Assembly: GCA_032173965.1 (NCBI GenBank)
Contig: CM063284.1
Location: forward strand, 118,704,410 to 118,768,409
Source of the DNA: Sitta carolinensis
Lineage: Eukaryota > Chordata > Aves > Passeriformes > Sittidae
Length of the DNA stretch: 64,000 nucleotides
Direction: 5' to 3'
Below the pieces are notes generated by a model. The model had not been told where the DNA came from. It saw nothing but the letters and a program-made list of their open reading frames with translations, and made no database searches. Made by a program: the position numbers and the translations under genes. This document shows, one piece after another, positions 1 through 13,800 of this stretch (the stretch's first letter is position 1; each line of letters begins with the position of its first letter).

Positions 1-982
1 GGTCCATAAGCATTATGCTACAATGTAGTCGCTTCTATCCTGCCATCACACTCTTTGTGAGACAAAAAATTGCAAAAAAATCTCTGTCTGAAAAATATTC
101 TGTCCCCAGTCATAAGACATAAAAAGCATCTCCCAAATGATCTTTCAGGTTTTAAGAATGAAATAAAAATTTCAAAAATGAAATTTCAAAAATAAGTATA
201 AAGCCTAATGGGAAAAAATGTTACCAGCGTACAATGACAGGTGCTTTGGTCCAGCCACCACCTGAACATTACGAGTGTGTGCATGTGAGTTCAGCTCCAA
301 ACTTCATGACATCCAGTATCTACACACTCAGTAGACACACAGATGTGCTGGCACTTGAGGTCGTCCTGCTCACTTAGCTCTACAAATTTTAACTAAATCA
401 GCATTTTTGTTTTCTCCCACCCTACCATAGTCAAACCTTGCACAATCATGATGAATTTTTTTCAACATTTTTAATTATTTGCATTTTTGACTGTTTAAGC
501 AGAGCTGGCTCCAAGCACCTTTGCAGAACTTGCCTTTAATATGAATACAAGCAGTCTCTAGCAATAGAGTTTAAAGGACATAGAAGGATGAGGTGGACAA
601 GGACTGCTGCTGACAGCGAGATCCAGTGCTTATCCTCCTGCAGAGCTGAGCTGCTATGGGGCAGGGAGCTGGACTGGAATTGGGGTGCTTACACCTCCCT
701 TATCACAGAGCCTGGCACCAAATCTCGGGAAATATGAACAGGATTAGAGGCTGCAGGTGCTTCTTCCCTAAAATTGCACTTGCAACCACTAATTCTCTTC
801 AGGGCAACATTTCTCTTCTTACCTTGCTGTTACCTGCTCATTTAAGGCTGTAAAGAAAAGAAAGATGCATTCCTACTCTTGCCTTCCCCAAGGGCTAGGA
901 ACATAATGCTGACCCATACAGGGCCTGGCTGGGTTATAAACAGACCCTGAAGACTCCTGGGCAAAAGTTTACCAGCAGGAAA

Positions 983-1057
983 CATTACAGAACTGCTGAG
1001 TTGAAAGGGTCCCACAAGGAGCATTGATTCCAAATTTCAGCCCTGCACAGGAGCATC
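983..1057 (-). repeat. CR1 LINE 3'-end fragment
   Basis: The plus strand reads like the reverse complement of a CR1 3' end: a 'ctgagttgaaagggtcccac' segment, then 'aaggagcattgattcca' and 'ccctgcacagg'. These match, in order, the usual avian CR1 3' UTR pattern (ctgagttggaagggacccac, aaggatcat, gagtccaa, ccctgcacagg). The fragment is short, diverged and 5'-truncated, as is typical of avian CR1 copies. Confidence 0.7.
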
Positions 1058-2149
1058 CATAAAACTGCTGACAGAGTCTGACATGAACTAAACTGAGGCT
1101 CTGGACCCAAAAGCTCTACTGAACATGATTTCCAGAGGATTCAAATTCTGCAGCTATTTACAGACACATGGTTGAGGGCCATTCTACATGCATGAGATGG
1201 GAGCACTTCAGGTGAAGAGCAATTCCCCTGACAGGTTTATACCCATGTTTGCTCCTGAGCCATTGCTGAGGGAGTCAGATGCCACACATTCTCAGGAAGC
1301 TCCTCAGGAGCTCTGCAGGGAGAGAGGCACCTGCTGCTAGCCAGCCATGACTCTCCTCTCCAAGGCCAGGACTGATGGAGCCCCTGTGACTGCTTGGACT
1401 TTTGCCGCCTCCACTGTGCCCTGAAAACGGTGACCTCAGTTGACCCAGGCCATGTTTGCCATTTTCCCCCAGCCAGACAGACAAAAGCAATGGAAGATGT
1501 AATGTTTTGCACATTTGCCCAATGCAATTAGCAACAGGCTCTTAGCCGAGGGGCTGCATTGTCACACTCAGCTGGAGCCAGCTAAGCTGATTTGTCCGTG
1601 GTCGCAAAACTCCCCTTTCACAGGCCAGTCACTATGGTCAAAGGACAAACTGATGAGGTCCCAAGTTGGCCCCAGCTGCCAAAAGGTCCACCCCCCTCCA
1701 CCTGGCCCTACAGGGAGATTGGAAATTTCTCTCTCACTGTTGGACAACCAAGTCCATGCTGCAGGAACTTCCAGGCTCTCTCATTCTCTTGTTCTGCACT
1801 GGAACTCTTGTGCCCCAGCTTGGCTGGCCAAGTGGCTAAAACACCCGTGCCAGCACTGCAGGCCAGTATTTGCAAACCACACAAAGTACAAACACAAGCA
1901 TAACCATCACTTACTGCTGGCCCAGAGGAAAATGCTTGCACTCCAGAGTGCTCACCACAAGGCACAAAAGGAGTGTCAGCTCAGCAAACACAGGATGCTC
2001 CATACCCTGTCACTGAAAGTTTGCTAAAGGAGATGCTGTATTAACAATAACAAAAAAAAAAAAAAAAAAAAAAGGGGGTGGCACCAGGGAAAAGAAAAAC
2101 TCTCCTCTTCCCGCCAAAAATTATGCAGCAGCAGGTCCACAGAGTGTCT

Positions 2150-2560
2150 GCCAGATGACCCGCTTGTCACACTCATAATTGCTTCCCATCTGGTGTCTGG
2201 AGCACACAAAGCCTGGCCGTTTGCCAGCGCAGGACGACGCACAAACTGGCCTACTTCTGGTGACACGGGCCCTCCAGACACCGCTGATCCCCCGTTTCCG
2301 TATGGCTGAGGAGAACGTGGCATTCATTTGTAAATTGCCGGCGGCTGATTTATCCGGCTATTCGCCCCGCTCAGCCCAGCTCAAGCGTCCCCTTCGCTGC
2401 GCAGCCCCAGCCCCGGGGCGAGTCCTCTCGGACACCGAGTCGCCACGAACCCTCGCCTGCCAGCGTGAGAAGCCGGCGAACAAGGACGCGGTCCGCCCGC
2501 ACAGCGCTCAGCTCATCCCTACATATACATGGAAGCGCGTACTCAGCAGCTCCGGTGTAC
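2150..2560. promoter_or_regulatory. isolated CpG-rich patch (possible orphan CpG island)
   Basis: About 400 bases with many CpG dinucleotides, densest at 2330-2500 (gccggcggc, ttcgccccgc, ccccggggcgag, cggacaccgagtcgcc, gccggcgaac, gcggtccgcccgc), inside otherwise AT-rich intergenic DNA. No gene with a recognisable product begins here. It could be a promoter for a non-coding transcript, an enhancer, or an unmethylated relic. The function is inferred only from base composition. Confidence 0.4.
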
Positions 2561-5194
2561 AAAGATGATTCCTTTTCCAAACTCTGTCTTTGCACCTAAC
2601 GTGTAGGCAGAGCTTGTGGTGCTCAGGCAGTCCCTACAAAGGCTTTTGAGATACTTTGTATCACTGCATAGGAGCAAGCCTCAATAAGCACTTTTCTCTA
2701 ACTTTTCCCTGCTCTACTGGTAAATCCTATTGATAAGTTTTCAATTGTTTCTTTATTTAATGCCTGCTGGTGTAAGAACTTGACACCCTCAGAAAGTTGA
2801 GCAAATACTCCTCAACCTATGGGACAGACCATTTTGAAGCAGAGTGCTCAACACTCTAAGGGGTGCTCCGAAGCTCTGATGGCTGTGCAACCACCAAACA
2901 TCACTTCTAACAAGGAGCAACTATGACCAAGTAACTGGCCAATGGTGGGCAAGGAAATAAATGCTGAGTGAGAAGAATTCTCCCTCCCCCCCCCCCCCCA
3001 AGAGAGAAAAGCACCCCTTCCTTCAGACTATGACACAGGGCAGTCACAAGTGTCCATCACTGCCCACCAACACACAGCCCACCAACACACAGCCCATTCC
3101 CATCTTGCTTGCACTAAGGCTGTTAACATCCATTCTCTCTGTAATCACAGGGTGCAATGACACAGGAAATCACAGAGGTCAGGTAAATAATCCAGAGGAC
3201 TCTAAAAATAAACCCAAATTAGAATCCAAAATTTCTGTAAAACATAGTAGCAGGTAGACAGAACTCCCATTGCAATAGCAACTGCATCACTGGGGTGATA
3301 CAGCCCTAGAGTGGGCACTGTCAGAAGGCTCCTTTCAGTTCTGTACCTCACAAAAAATACACACAGCAATGAAGCAAAAGAGAAAACGAAATTAAGAAAG
3401 GAAAACCACACCACCAACAGAAGCTGAAGCTGAGGAATGTCATATTGCACATCTCTTATTCCAGATGCAAACAGAAGCTGCACTACTGAGGTTTCTTCAT
3501 TAAGGTGATATAGTGAGTATAAGCATTTGGGTTTTTGCTTCATATAAAAATGTAAGATTGTGTATAAATGTCCAAAGCTTACCTGTTCTTCCAACACATC
3601 ATGCCAGCAGAACTACAAGGATCCCATTGTTCCCTTCAGCTGCAGGGCAAGAATCCAACCCACTCGAGGGATAAGCTGGCTGTCTCCAGGGGAAGCCACA
3701 CAGACCAGTATGCTGCAGCTTCAAGAGGGACCAATCTTTTGGCTCTGCTGGCTCAGAAACAGTAATCCAAAGCTTCCTCATGAAAGTAAGCATTTAAGCC
3801 TGTAAAGCTTCAGCTTATCCAAAGTCAAGTAAACTTATGAAAAAAAAATTAAACGAGGTCTAGCATTAGAAGACATCACTGTATTTTCTGCCTAAGTACT
3901 GAAGTTTTATCAGAGTATTTGTCACAAAACCAAATGCAAGAATCAATTTCAGTTTCAAAATTTTTGTTGTTGCCATTGTGTGTCTTGGTCACAGGAATGG
4001 TGCAACCTTGGGCCATTAATATTCGGTGTTAAAATTCTTTTTTCACAAAGCTTGATTCACTCACAGCATTGCATCAGTTTTAGTTCAGTACAAATCTAGT
4101 AGAGTCATTCTCATGTAAAATCTGATTAACAGCAGTAGGAACTGGAATTATTCTCACCAACCAACTCTTTAAAGACCATTTCTTCCAAGTAAAACTCAGA
4201 CCCATAAGAAAAGCTTCCAGAGTTCTTATATAATAAAACTTGGGATTGTAGTTCCTGCCAAACCTACATTACTGGCTGTCCATCTGCTCTGCTTTGTTTC
4301 ACTGAGGAAAGCTAATACAGAAAAATGAACCTGCTACACCATTAGACTTTGCTTTCCTCTACCTACACTTTGCCCCAACTTCAGACACCAGCAGCCAGCC
4401 AAGACACAAACAAAAGCTCTGGTCAGTCCACCTCACTTGTCCCAAGTGATGGAAAACCTCCCTTGCAAACACGAGCATGTCCGCAGGTTACTCACACAGT
4501 GGCTATGACAGCAAAATCCCCAGAAAAGCCCCTGTAGCAGTCAAGAGTTTGCTCATACAGCTTAAAGCTAGATGATACAAATTACCAGGACCTATTTCTG
4601 AAGAATTGGCTCGTGTTAGTCCCTCTTGTCCTTTTCCTTCAACGGATTATCTTAATCGTCATTTATATTATCACAAAACTAGGAAAGGAAATTGAAATTT
4701 TCCATTGAACGCCTATGTTTCTACCAAAATAAGAGTTTAAGTCTAACACTAACTCAGATTAATACAGCTATGTGAGAACTACTTAGAGGAGGAAAAGAAA
4801 CCAAATCACACTGCACAGCTTACACTTGCATTTACCTCCCAAGACTCAGGCACACATACTAAAATACTTCTACCCTACAAATGAAAGGAATATAAGAAAA
4901 GCTTTATACTACCAGCATTAATTCCTCAAATTGTCTTCTATACATAAAAATTCGTGCTACAGCTTTGAGACAAATAAAAACTGACAATCAGATACAAGCA
5001 GGCTTACATACAGGTTGGATTGAAGCAGGTACTGCTAAGGGACTCCATCCTGATGTGCAACCCAGTGATTTCCACATCTGCTGTCTCTGCCCAGTCCAGA
5101 AAGCACAGGTCTCTTGCAGTTCCACAGGCACACACACATACATGTTGCTTTAACAAACACGAAGTGTTATAGTTTTCAAACAAAAGACACTTAG

Positions 5195-7679
5195 AGTAAC
5201 CTGGTACATAGATGCTTTATTTCTGACATTAACGCAGTCTGTATTGTGAGATTCTCTTACATAAAAGAAAGTTTGTTGTACAACAAAAACTAAGATAAAC
5301 AAGGCATTTGTTGCATGTTATGTCAAACCTTAGAACAAAAATATGGTGTAGTATGTATTTAGGTTTCATGCAAGTTTGGCTGCTGCATGTACAATTTACC
5401 TATAAACTGAAAGAAATGCAAATGCACACAACATTCAAAAAGTAGTAAGATGCCTGACATATGAAAGATTAAAACCTTCCCACTAAAGCAACAAAGTAAG
5501 AGTTAACTAAACGATCCAACCAATACCAACACAAATTATTACTACTTACCATAAATCTATGCTTAAACTTGGTATAGGTAGCTTTGATGAAACCATTTCT
5601 ACTTCAAATATACCATCCAGATTCTAGATGGTCATTCTGTATTAATGTCAGATTTCATTTTTTGTGAATTAAATGCTGTCTCCAGCATTACATGTTGCTG
5701 TTAAACCCATTCTGGTAATGCACACCTAAATCTAGTACTGCCAAGAATTCCAATTGACTCCTCTAAATTTTCCTAGGTGAGGAGTAATCCTGGCATGATG
5801 GGCATTTTCTGATCCCTTGTTTAAAATAGGATTCCTGCCCCCCTTAAAATTTTGATGTGAATTAAAAGTTGTTAAAAATGTTTGTGCCTATTACTGTCAG
5901 AGCCAATATCAAAAAGCTTGTAAAAACAAGGATTGTATAAGCTTTGAGATGCTTTAAAAAAGCTTAAGAACCCATTACCTTCCTTGTGCCACTCATCGCA
6001 TGTTAAAATTCTCCATTAATTAATTCTTCTCTACCATCTTTGATACTGAAGTGTTAGGAACACTTTCCACACCCTGCATAGTACTGGTTGATCTCATAAA
6101 GTTAACTAGAGAACCTGACATCATGTAATTTTACATACAGTGCATATGATGCTCGCTCTTTCCATCTCTCATAGCAGCAAGCCGATTCTGCCACAATCTG
6201 TAGCAGCACACCCGGGAGTGGAGAGGAAGAGTGTTTGAATTATAAATAACTAAAACTACAGTGTACAATTCTATTTACCTGTCAGTATCTGTTGAGAGCA
6301 CTCCATTATAACTTGCTCGAAATTAACTACATAAAAATCTCTACGACAAAAGCAAACCAAAACATTCCTTCAAAACCAAAAAAAAAAAAAGACATAAAAT
6401 AAGTGCAAATACCTAAAATAGGCAACTAAAGCAAGTGTTGTGACCTGTATACCTTTAAATAAGGACAAAGATTTTTCATAAATAAAAGAATGTTCTCTTT
6501 GTTCTTCAAACATTTAGTCAGTATATAATGGTCAAAGTTAAGTGCAGATACAATTGTTTTGAGATCCAAGGTGCCAAGTTTCTTTAAAAAAAAATATATA
6601 TATATTGAAAATGCATTAGATTTTAGTTCCTATGCAGGACAAAGTACTCCTCAGTCACATATAAGACCCCACCATCTCTTTCAAAATATATTTACACAAG
6701 GTACAGGAACAGTTGCTGTATATTACAGGAATACCTTGTGATTATGTTGTAGACCAACATGATTTTAGGCCTATAGTGCAATCTTTATGTAGATGTAACA
6801 TACAGAATAGATTTTTACACTTCACCACTGTAATTCTTCTGCTATTTCATATATTTTAAACTTGCCCTTTTTTCATTTTAGCTGTTTTAACAGGAAACAA
6901 CATTGGCCTCTAGACAACCTGCATACATATAAATATCTACATTTAAGCTTTGAAATGGAAATAAATTATAAAAACAGAGTCCTTTTCCAATTTACAAAGT
7001 TTTGCTTGTTCCTACATACTGTACAATACATTCAACAATCATCTCACTTGGAGATTTATGAAGAAAATACTGATGCTTTACACTAAACTTAATTCACCCC
7101 CCTCTGCCTACTTCTAGTACCATTTGCAAATAAATATATTTAACACTGTAGTTAATTTCATTGTTTTGCAGCATACCAAAAAAAAAATTAGTAGTGCAAC
7201 TTTCTATCCTTCCTTTGTACTCCTTTCCATTGTGTTTCTTTATATACTAGAAAAATGCTACATAAACAAAAGCACATTCAGTCATGTATGTTGCTCATTT
7301 GGAAACCAGTAACAACCTATAAACCTACTCTATATTGAAAATGCTCCAACAGATAAAGCATCAAAGAATAAATATGAAAAATAGACCTAAAAATTGTATG
7401 TTGTCAGTACTGCAATGTATTTTACCCTTCTTTATATTTTAGGGGATTACTCTTTTAATATCTAAAAAATTCATTGCAGACTGTTTGCGGTATCCCTTTG
7501 TAAAGAATGCAAGAGCTTCATGTCCTTTGTCAGTCAAAAGAAGAAAGGAAGCTTTAAGGTAGCTTTAAGGTTTCCCTTGGCAGTATCTCAAAGACTTAAT
7601 TCCCAAGTATCGCACGGGAATCGCCTCCAACATTGTTTCAGTTTCAATGGAAAGAGATGGTTGTCAGCTGCAGTGACCA
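5195..7679 (-). other. MYBL1: probable 3' UTR of MYBL1
   Basis: This AT-rich, gene-free stretch follows the MYBL1 stop codon (7680-7682). On the minus strand an AATAAA hexamer lies at 5216-5221, which would place a cleavage site near 5195-5200 and give a 3' UTR of about 2.5 kb. It includes a perfect 16-base palindrome at 5272-5287 and an A-run with a short AT repeat near 6583-6605. Other polyadenylation sites are possible and the end is inferred. Confidence 0.5.
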
Positions 7680-7808
7680 TCACAGTATCAGAGACCTTGA
7701 ACTGCTGTTGGTAGCTGTGTATGTGCTCAGATACCTTCTTGCTTGTTCAGTCATGATAAGCTGGTCTTCTGTTTTTCCATAAACAACTGCCTCCCAGTCA
7801 CGATTTGG
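7680..7808 (-). CDS. MYBL1: MYBL1 terminal coding exon 16
   Basis: 42 codons and TGA (7680-7682). Encodes [20 protein letters not shown] and ends SRSLIL, aligning with the human C-terminus (SRALIL). Confidence 0.95.
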   Translation of the reverse strand, partial: PNRDWEAVVYGKTEDQLIMTEQARRYLSTYTATNSSSRSLIL

Positions 7809-10800
7809 CTGCATAAAAGAAAATTCCGTTAAAAAGGTTCTTTAAACAAACTAAAATACTTGAGCAATTCTCATACAATGTTTCAGAGTAATAATAAATT
7901 AATAAAGCCTAGCAATAGTAGATTTTACTGAGAAGGATCCAGTTCTACAGTACAATACCCAAAACTTGTGACAAAGCTCCCTTACCACCCCTTAATCCGG
8001 CTCCCCAGCAGTGCATCTGGGTTATGCTTCAAGTTCTAACACACAGAATGAAAAACTAGAGTCTAACCAGTTCAACAATTAATACATAAAGGGGAAGCTA
8101 ATTAAGTTATCTTCTCTTTGCATATCTTCCTCTTTAAATGTGCTAAGTTCAACAGGCAGAAAAACATTACTGACAGTTGTCTGGAGACAACGAGGAAGGT
8201 AAAATTATTTGGGAGCTGAAAAAGAAGATTGTGAAGAACTTTACTGAACCAAGTGGTAGCTGTGGAAGAACAGTCAGATTTTGGAGGAATATATTAAAAA
8301 TGGCAAAGGAATTGGGAATAACAATGCTGAATGGAAGAATAATTAAGCCACTAGTCCTGCTTTTTCCATGAAGCAAAGCCTTCATCTTTGCATGATGTAC
8401 TGAATCTTGAGCCGATTCGTTTCAGCTCCAAATTGGACCTGACATTGGCTGATTGTAGCATGATGAAGAATGCAAGATCCTCTCCCTCCCACATCAAGCT
8501 AGAAATGGATCCAAAGGGTCAGTTAGTTACACATATTGATTCACAAAGAAAATTAGCTGTTTCAGTTTCTCTGTAAATTTTGCAGAATTTGATTCATGGA
8601 AGGGACTTCAGATTAGAGAGGTCACAAAACTGAGAGGGAATTTCTCTGAGGAAAGAGTAAAAGGAAAATGATGGTTCAATGAAAATATTTGTGAGTACAC
8701 TATGGCTAAGTCCCCCTTTTAAGTATTCTAAAGGCCATGCTTCGGGGCCAGATAGATATATTCACCTTTGCTGCAATTCACAGCAAAAAACAAAAATTTC
8801 TTTTTTTTTCTTTTTAATATAATATCACAATTAAATGAACTTTGTTCATATTCCTCATAAGAAAAGATCAGAAAGTAATACTGTTGTCTCTCTACTTTAA
8901 AATGTAATTGTAAAAGCAATTAAGTAGGATATGGAAGATCAGGCTCCAGATGTCCTGTCTTTTGGGGGTCTTTTTAATTTTTTTCCTTAATACAGAGTTG
9001 TAGGTATTCTGGGAAGACAGAAATACTTTATACATTGACTCCCTGTGGAACAAACTGGCATTGGTACAAAGTCAGGTCAAAGAATCTCTTAAAGTTGGTG
9101 ATAAGGACAGAGGGAAAACTAGGTTCCATGGTTTTACCAGTATGGAAAATATACGGATATAAAAGAACAGGCCTGTTACAAGAACAACTACCAAACAGAA
9201 CCAGTGGATAAAGTCAGCTTAATGAATCCCACTGGGCTTATTATGAAGAGTAAGCACCAGACAAATTTGAGAAACTAAAGTCCTAAAGAAGTTTAGTTTG
9301 CAACAGGTGAAGTTTTCTAACTCCTACTCTTAGGCACTCTAACCTGTTTTGTAGGTCTCCCCTACCCTTGTTTCTTCCCCGCCCCACATCTAAAATCTTA
9401 GTGAAACATCAGTTTGTTTCACTGAAACAATGTGTGAAACACCACTGTTACATTTAAAGAACTTAGCTATGAAGAAACACTTTGCAGAAAAATTACTAAC
9501 TTACAAGAAAATAAGAATCATGGAAACACTGAAACTGGATCACTGGTTTCAACAATTCTTGACATTAGTGCAAGACAGAAACAAAACAATACAAAATATC
9601 TTTGATAAGCCACTAATAGAATTCTTTGCATTCAGACCTGAAGAGCTTTCTCCATTTTGACGTTTTTTGTAGCACATGCATTCAGTTTCTTCTTAATTAC
9701 TGCATTTGCTTTGTTTGCTGGATATGTATCCTGTTTTTCTGATGTCAGGTTACATCTGTTGTCCTGTATTTCCAACAATGGTGTCATTAATAAAGATGTG
9801 GTATATGCATTTTTTGACTATTGACAAAAAAAGAGAGTAGGGAACAGGAATAATAATTAGTAATTAATACAAAAGGACTTCAACTGCTGTGTTCAGAGAA
9901 GCCAAAATGTAAATAAAGCAAATACTATCAGAAAGACCCTAGGAAAGAATCTGAAAAGAAAATGTAATGAACGGTATATGAAGAACTAGCCTGGTCCATA
10001 CTGGGCTCCACGGTCAGTACCAAGTATAGTACAACAAGCAGCTGCTAGCATGGTTTGGGTATCACTGATTAGACAGTTTCTTTACTCCACTCCAATACAT
10101 TTTGTTAAGAACAAGATTTGGAAAAGTGGCAATTACTGAACAGTTTTAATGAAAAAAAACTTATCTTTCAATTCTAGGTCAACCCTTGTGAAAGTAAGGA
10201 CAAGGAGACTAGAGTCAAAAAAGTAATTATCACATCAGTTTAAGGGTGAGGAACTGCTTTAAGAACTGAAATAAGCACTGGATGGATCATTCTAGAATTT
10301 TATATATTGGTAATGTCTATGGAAATAAAAAGAAACTAATCCAGCTTCTGTATACAAAAGTGGAAGATGGATATATGTCAATTTTAAAGACCAAAAATTA
10401 GATCACAGTAACAGTGCCATAAGAACTTGCTTGCTTACATTAAACTGCATTAAGCCACCTTTAAGTATTTATTCTATCTCAGACCTTATTCCTAAATTAC
10501 CATCCCATGGACACACAATTTCTACTTAAAGATTGGTATATTTTTCATTTTTAATAAGACATTACCACTATCTCTCTTGTTAGGAGTCAATGTTCTTGTT
10601 GCACCAGCATTCCCAATGAAAATGAAGGAAAACCAACTTTCACCCAGTCCCCAGCCTTTAACAGACCACAACATCATGGTGTATCTTAACCTGGACTAAG
10701 TGATACACAACGATGTGTCCTGACAAGACATCACTAAGAGAACAGCAGGCATTTTGGTCATAACTGGAATAGCTGCAGCACTGCTGCTCCTCCCAAGAGA

Positions 10801-13800
10801 TGTTCCTGGGGAAGCTGGCAATTTCCACGAGGTGGCAGAGCACCCAATACCCAGCAGGAATATACCAAGGCTTGGCACAGAGTCTGAGGCACATAGGAGG
10901 GAATTTAGAAAAAACAGCTAGAAAGGAGTATGACCTAAGCTCCTTACCCAGTCTTTTTAAGGACCTTGGCTCCTACATCCTGTATATAGCCTTAAAGCTA
11001 ATCAAGAATCACAGACATTTACTCTTTAAGCATTAAACACATACATACATTAAGAACTCTTTAGAACAAAGTTTTCCTACAGGACTAAAGAAGAAGCTAT
11101 TCAATTACTCAACTGAAAAAAACATTAAGCTTCTTTTTAAAGGAAAGAGGGACCAAAATAGCCCCATATCTGATTTCTTCATGTCTTGGTTGTTGAGGCA
11201 GAAGTATTCAAATTCTTTTAGGCAGAGGAAGCACATAAACTTGATCTTTTACGTGCTTGATATTTCTTGAAGTATTCCCATACTATGTGAAGCAGGAAAA
11301 ACATGCTGGCTAATATGCAATTAGCTATTTTCAGAACACATTTGCCAGACTGTCAAGCATGCACAGCACAGAAGCAAATGACATCTTCCTGGTATATTGC
11401 AGAAAGCTTCGGCATGCTGTGTATGCTAAAGTTTATAGGTAACCAGCATGGAAACAGCTTTACTACCAACTTGTAAAGCATTCACATTATTTTACCTACT
11501 CAGAAGGACTGAAAGGAAAAATTCATTCATGAATTCAAGCCAAATGCTCACCTATTTCTTAAGTACCTTCAGTTTGAAATACTGTCTTAAGTATCTTTCA
11601 CTTTCTGGATGTATTAATCTAACAACTTCTATCCAAAAATTTATTTTAGTGAACAGAACAGAAGGTACACAGTTCCATATTAATATTGCTGCCTGTGATT
11701 CTCTTCAGTTAGTTTAGTTTAATTCTTACCTGTACATCTAAACTATTATCTTCTGTCAAGTGCTGGGCCCCAACCTCTTCTTTTTCTTGTGAATCTAGGA
11801 CCAGTGATTTTCTGACTTTTTTAGAAAAGTTGTGCTGAAATAAACATTTTGCAGAGAAAAGTTGTAAAATACTATTTAAAAGCAGTTATTCTCAGTTTGA
11901 AATTACTATCGTCATATTACCTCCTGCTTGCAGTTTTTATACAAAGTGTCATCTTCCTCCTTGGGAAATATATCTGTTCCAGTTTCCTCTTTCAAAACTT
12001 CCCTAATGTCTTCCTCCGTGAAGGCAAGTGGTTGTGACTAAACATTAATTAAAATTGAAGAAGAAAGTACAGTAAGTCTATTAGTGGCCAGTTCTTCCAA
12101 CATTTTACTTTCAGCTAATGTAGACCAGAAAAGAAATCTTGCAAATCATAGCAAGAAAGAACCTAAGCTGCTCTAGTTAAAAACACCACTGGGTTACATT
12201 TCAAGGTATGAAGATTATTTTTAAGTTCATTTTACTCCACACTATTTTTAGCCAGATAAAACATACATATGCACACAATGACTCAAAAAATGCAAGGTAG
12301 CATTGAAGAAGACAAGCTACTTGTTTGCGAATGGTTATCCACTGATAAAAGGGATAAAAATAATTTACATATTCTAAATACCTACATAAACCCACATATA
12401 GATATACATTTATACATAAAAACATACTAAAAAACTGTACTAGAAATGTATAACTGTTGTTAGGAAAAGAATTTTTACCAACTTTAACACAAATCTTTGA
12501 ATAAGACATTGATAGTCCTAAGTACAGTACAGAATTTCACAGAAGCCATACAGATGGCTCCTTTGTGTACCAACAGGAGAAGAATTCCCTTAAGCCCTCA
12601 AAATTTGATTTTGAACAGGAGGTTAATAGTGGACATAAACAGGAATGCCAAACCACTCCATTTGCATAGTGAGGGACTGTGAATCTATAGGGTAACACAG
12701 ATGGTGCCAAGCCCTGTGGCAAAGTCTGAGCAACCTTCTGTGTTTGCAGAAAAGAAGCAGTCAATATATATTGGCTGGAATCTTTTCAGAATTTGAAAAG
12801 CATATGTCTCCTGAATTCCAAAAGTTATTATTCATTAACATACCTTAGCTAGGCTAGGAAGAGAACAAAAATTGAATTCATTTAGAATAAACTAACAAAA
12901 AAAGGTAACATTATCCATAGTCAACAAAACCAAAAAAAAGTGTGTGACAGCCAGCAGAATCAGAGGATCACAAACTGCTATACTAAAATTTTGGGATTTA
13001 GGAAGAAGAAAACTGCAAACATCACTCAAGATTACAACACTGCGGTAATCTAGTACTGTAGGAGAACCAAAACCAAAGAACAATTCAGCTCTTACATAAT
13101 CCAGAGGATTCAAAGATAATGCAGTTTTTCAAATGAAATGTGAAAGTTGTTTAAAATAATGAGGTCAGTCATACTCATCTACAGCAGCTTGCTTTTACCA
13201 GATTACCCAGCTGGAGAACCCACACCCATTCATTCTCTGACTTACAATTTTTCTTTTGAAAAAACCCAGAATCCTAAAGTATTAAAATTAAAATTTCAGG
13301 CAATTGTGCAACCACCTTGTAACACATACAGCGTTAGCAAGGATAGGCAAATTTAAAACAAATAACAAACATGAAACTGATGCATTAAAGGTTACTGTGG
13401 ACCAACTTACTATATGTACCAAATTACTACTCAGTAAGACAATGCCTTCAATACTACACTGAAGGATACAATCTAACAACCAGATCCAAAGCAGTTTTGA
13501 TTCACATTCTAGCTGTTCTCTACAATAAAAAAATGCGTTCTAGGATCACACTGAGGCTTACAATACCTCAAAACCAAGAGGGCATTTAGACTTCAATAAA
13601 GAAGAAAAGAAACAGTATCACCACATACCATAAGTCTGAGGGGACCATACTTTTTTTCCTGAGCAGCCAAAGCATTTTTAAAAGGAGTCGGTGTCCTTGG
13701 TGTTGAGCCCAAAAGAGATCTTCTCATTGTGGGACTTCTAAAACTATTCAAGCATAGAATATTGTCATATGTACATTTTAATATTTTAATAGTTTATCAT

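Larger units (their letters stand above)
1..5190. other. intergenic region left of MYBL1
   Basis: No coding exon recognised on either strand. The open frames here are short, lack splice context and match no family I know. It holds a CR1 scrap (about 983-1057), an A-tract (2050-2073), a CpG-rich patch (about 2150-2560), a C14 run (2986-2999) and a short tandem duplication of an ACACAGCCCACCA-type unit near 3061-3095. In mammals VXN (C8orf46) lies on this side of MYBL1; I looked for its coding sequence and did not see it. Confidence 0.6.

Noticed and set aside
3061..3095. Two-copy ACACAGCCCACCA direct repeat as a CRISPR-like or functional array
   Set aside because: Only two adjacent copies without spacers; an ordinary small tandem duplication in a vertebrate genome.
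1..5190. Possible VXN (C8orf46) exons left of MYBL1
   Set aside because: Looked for the conserved protein blocks on both strands and found none; the gene probably lies outside the window.
6583..6605. A-run plus (TA)n as a structured element
   Set aside because: Simple-sequence microsatellite in AT-rich 3' UTR; no further structure.
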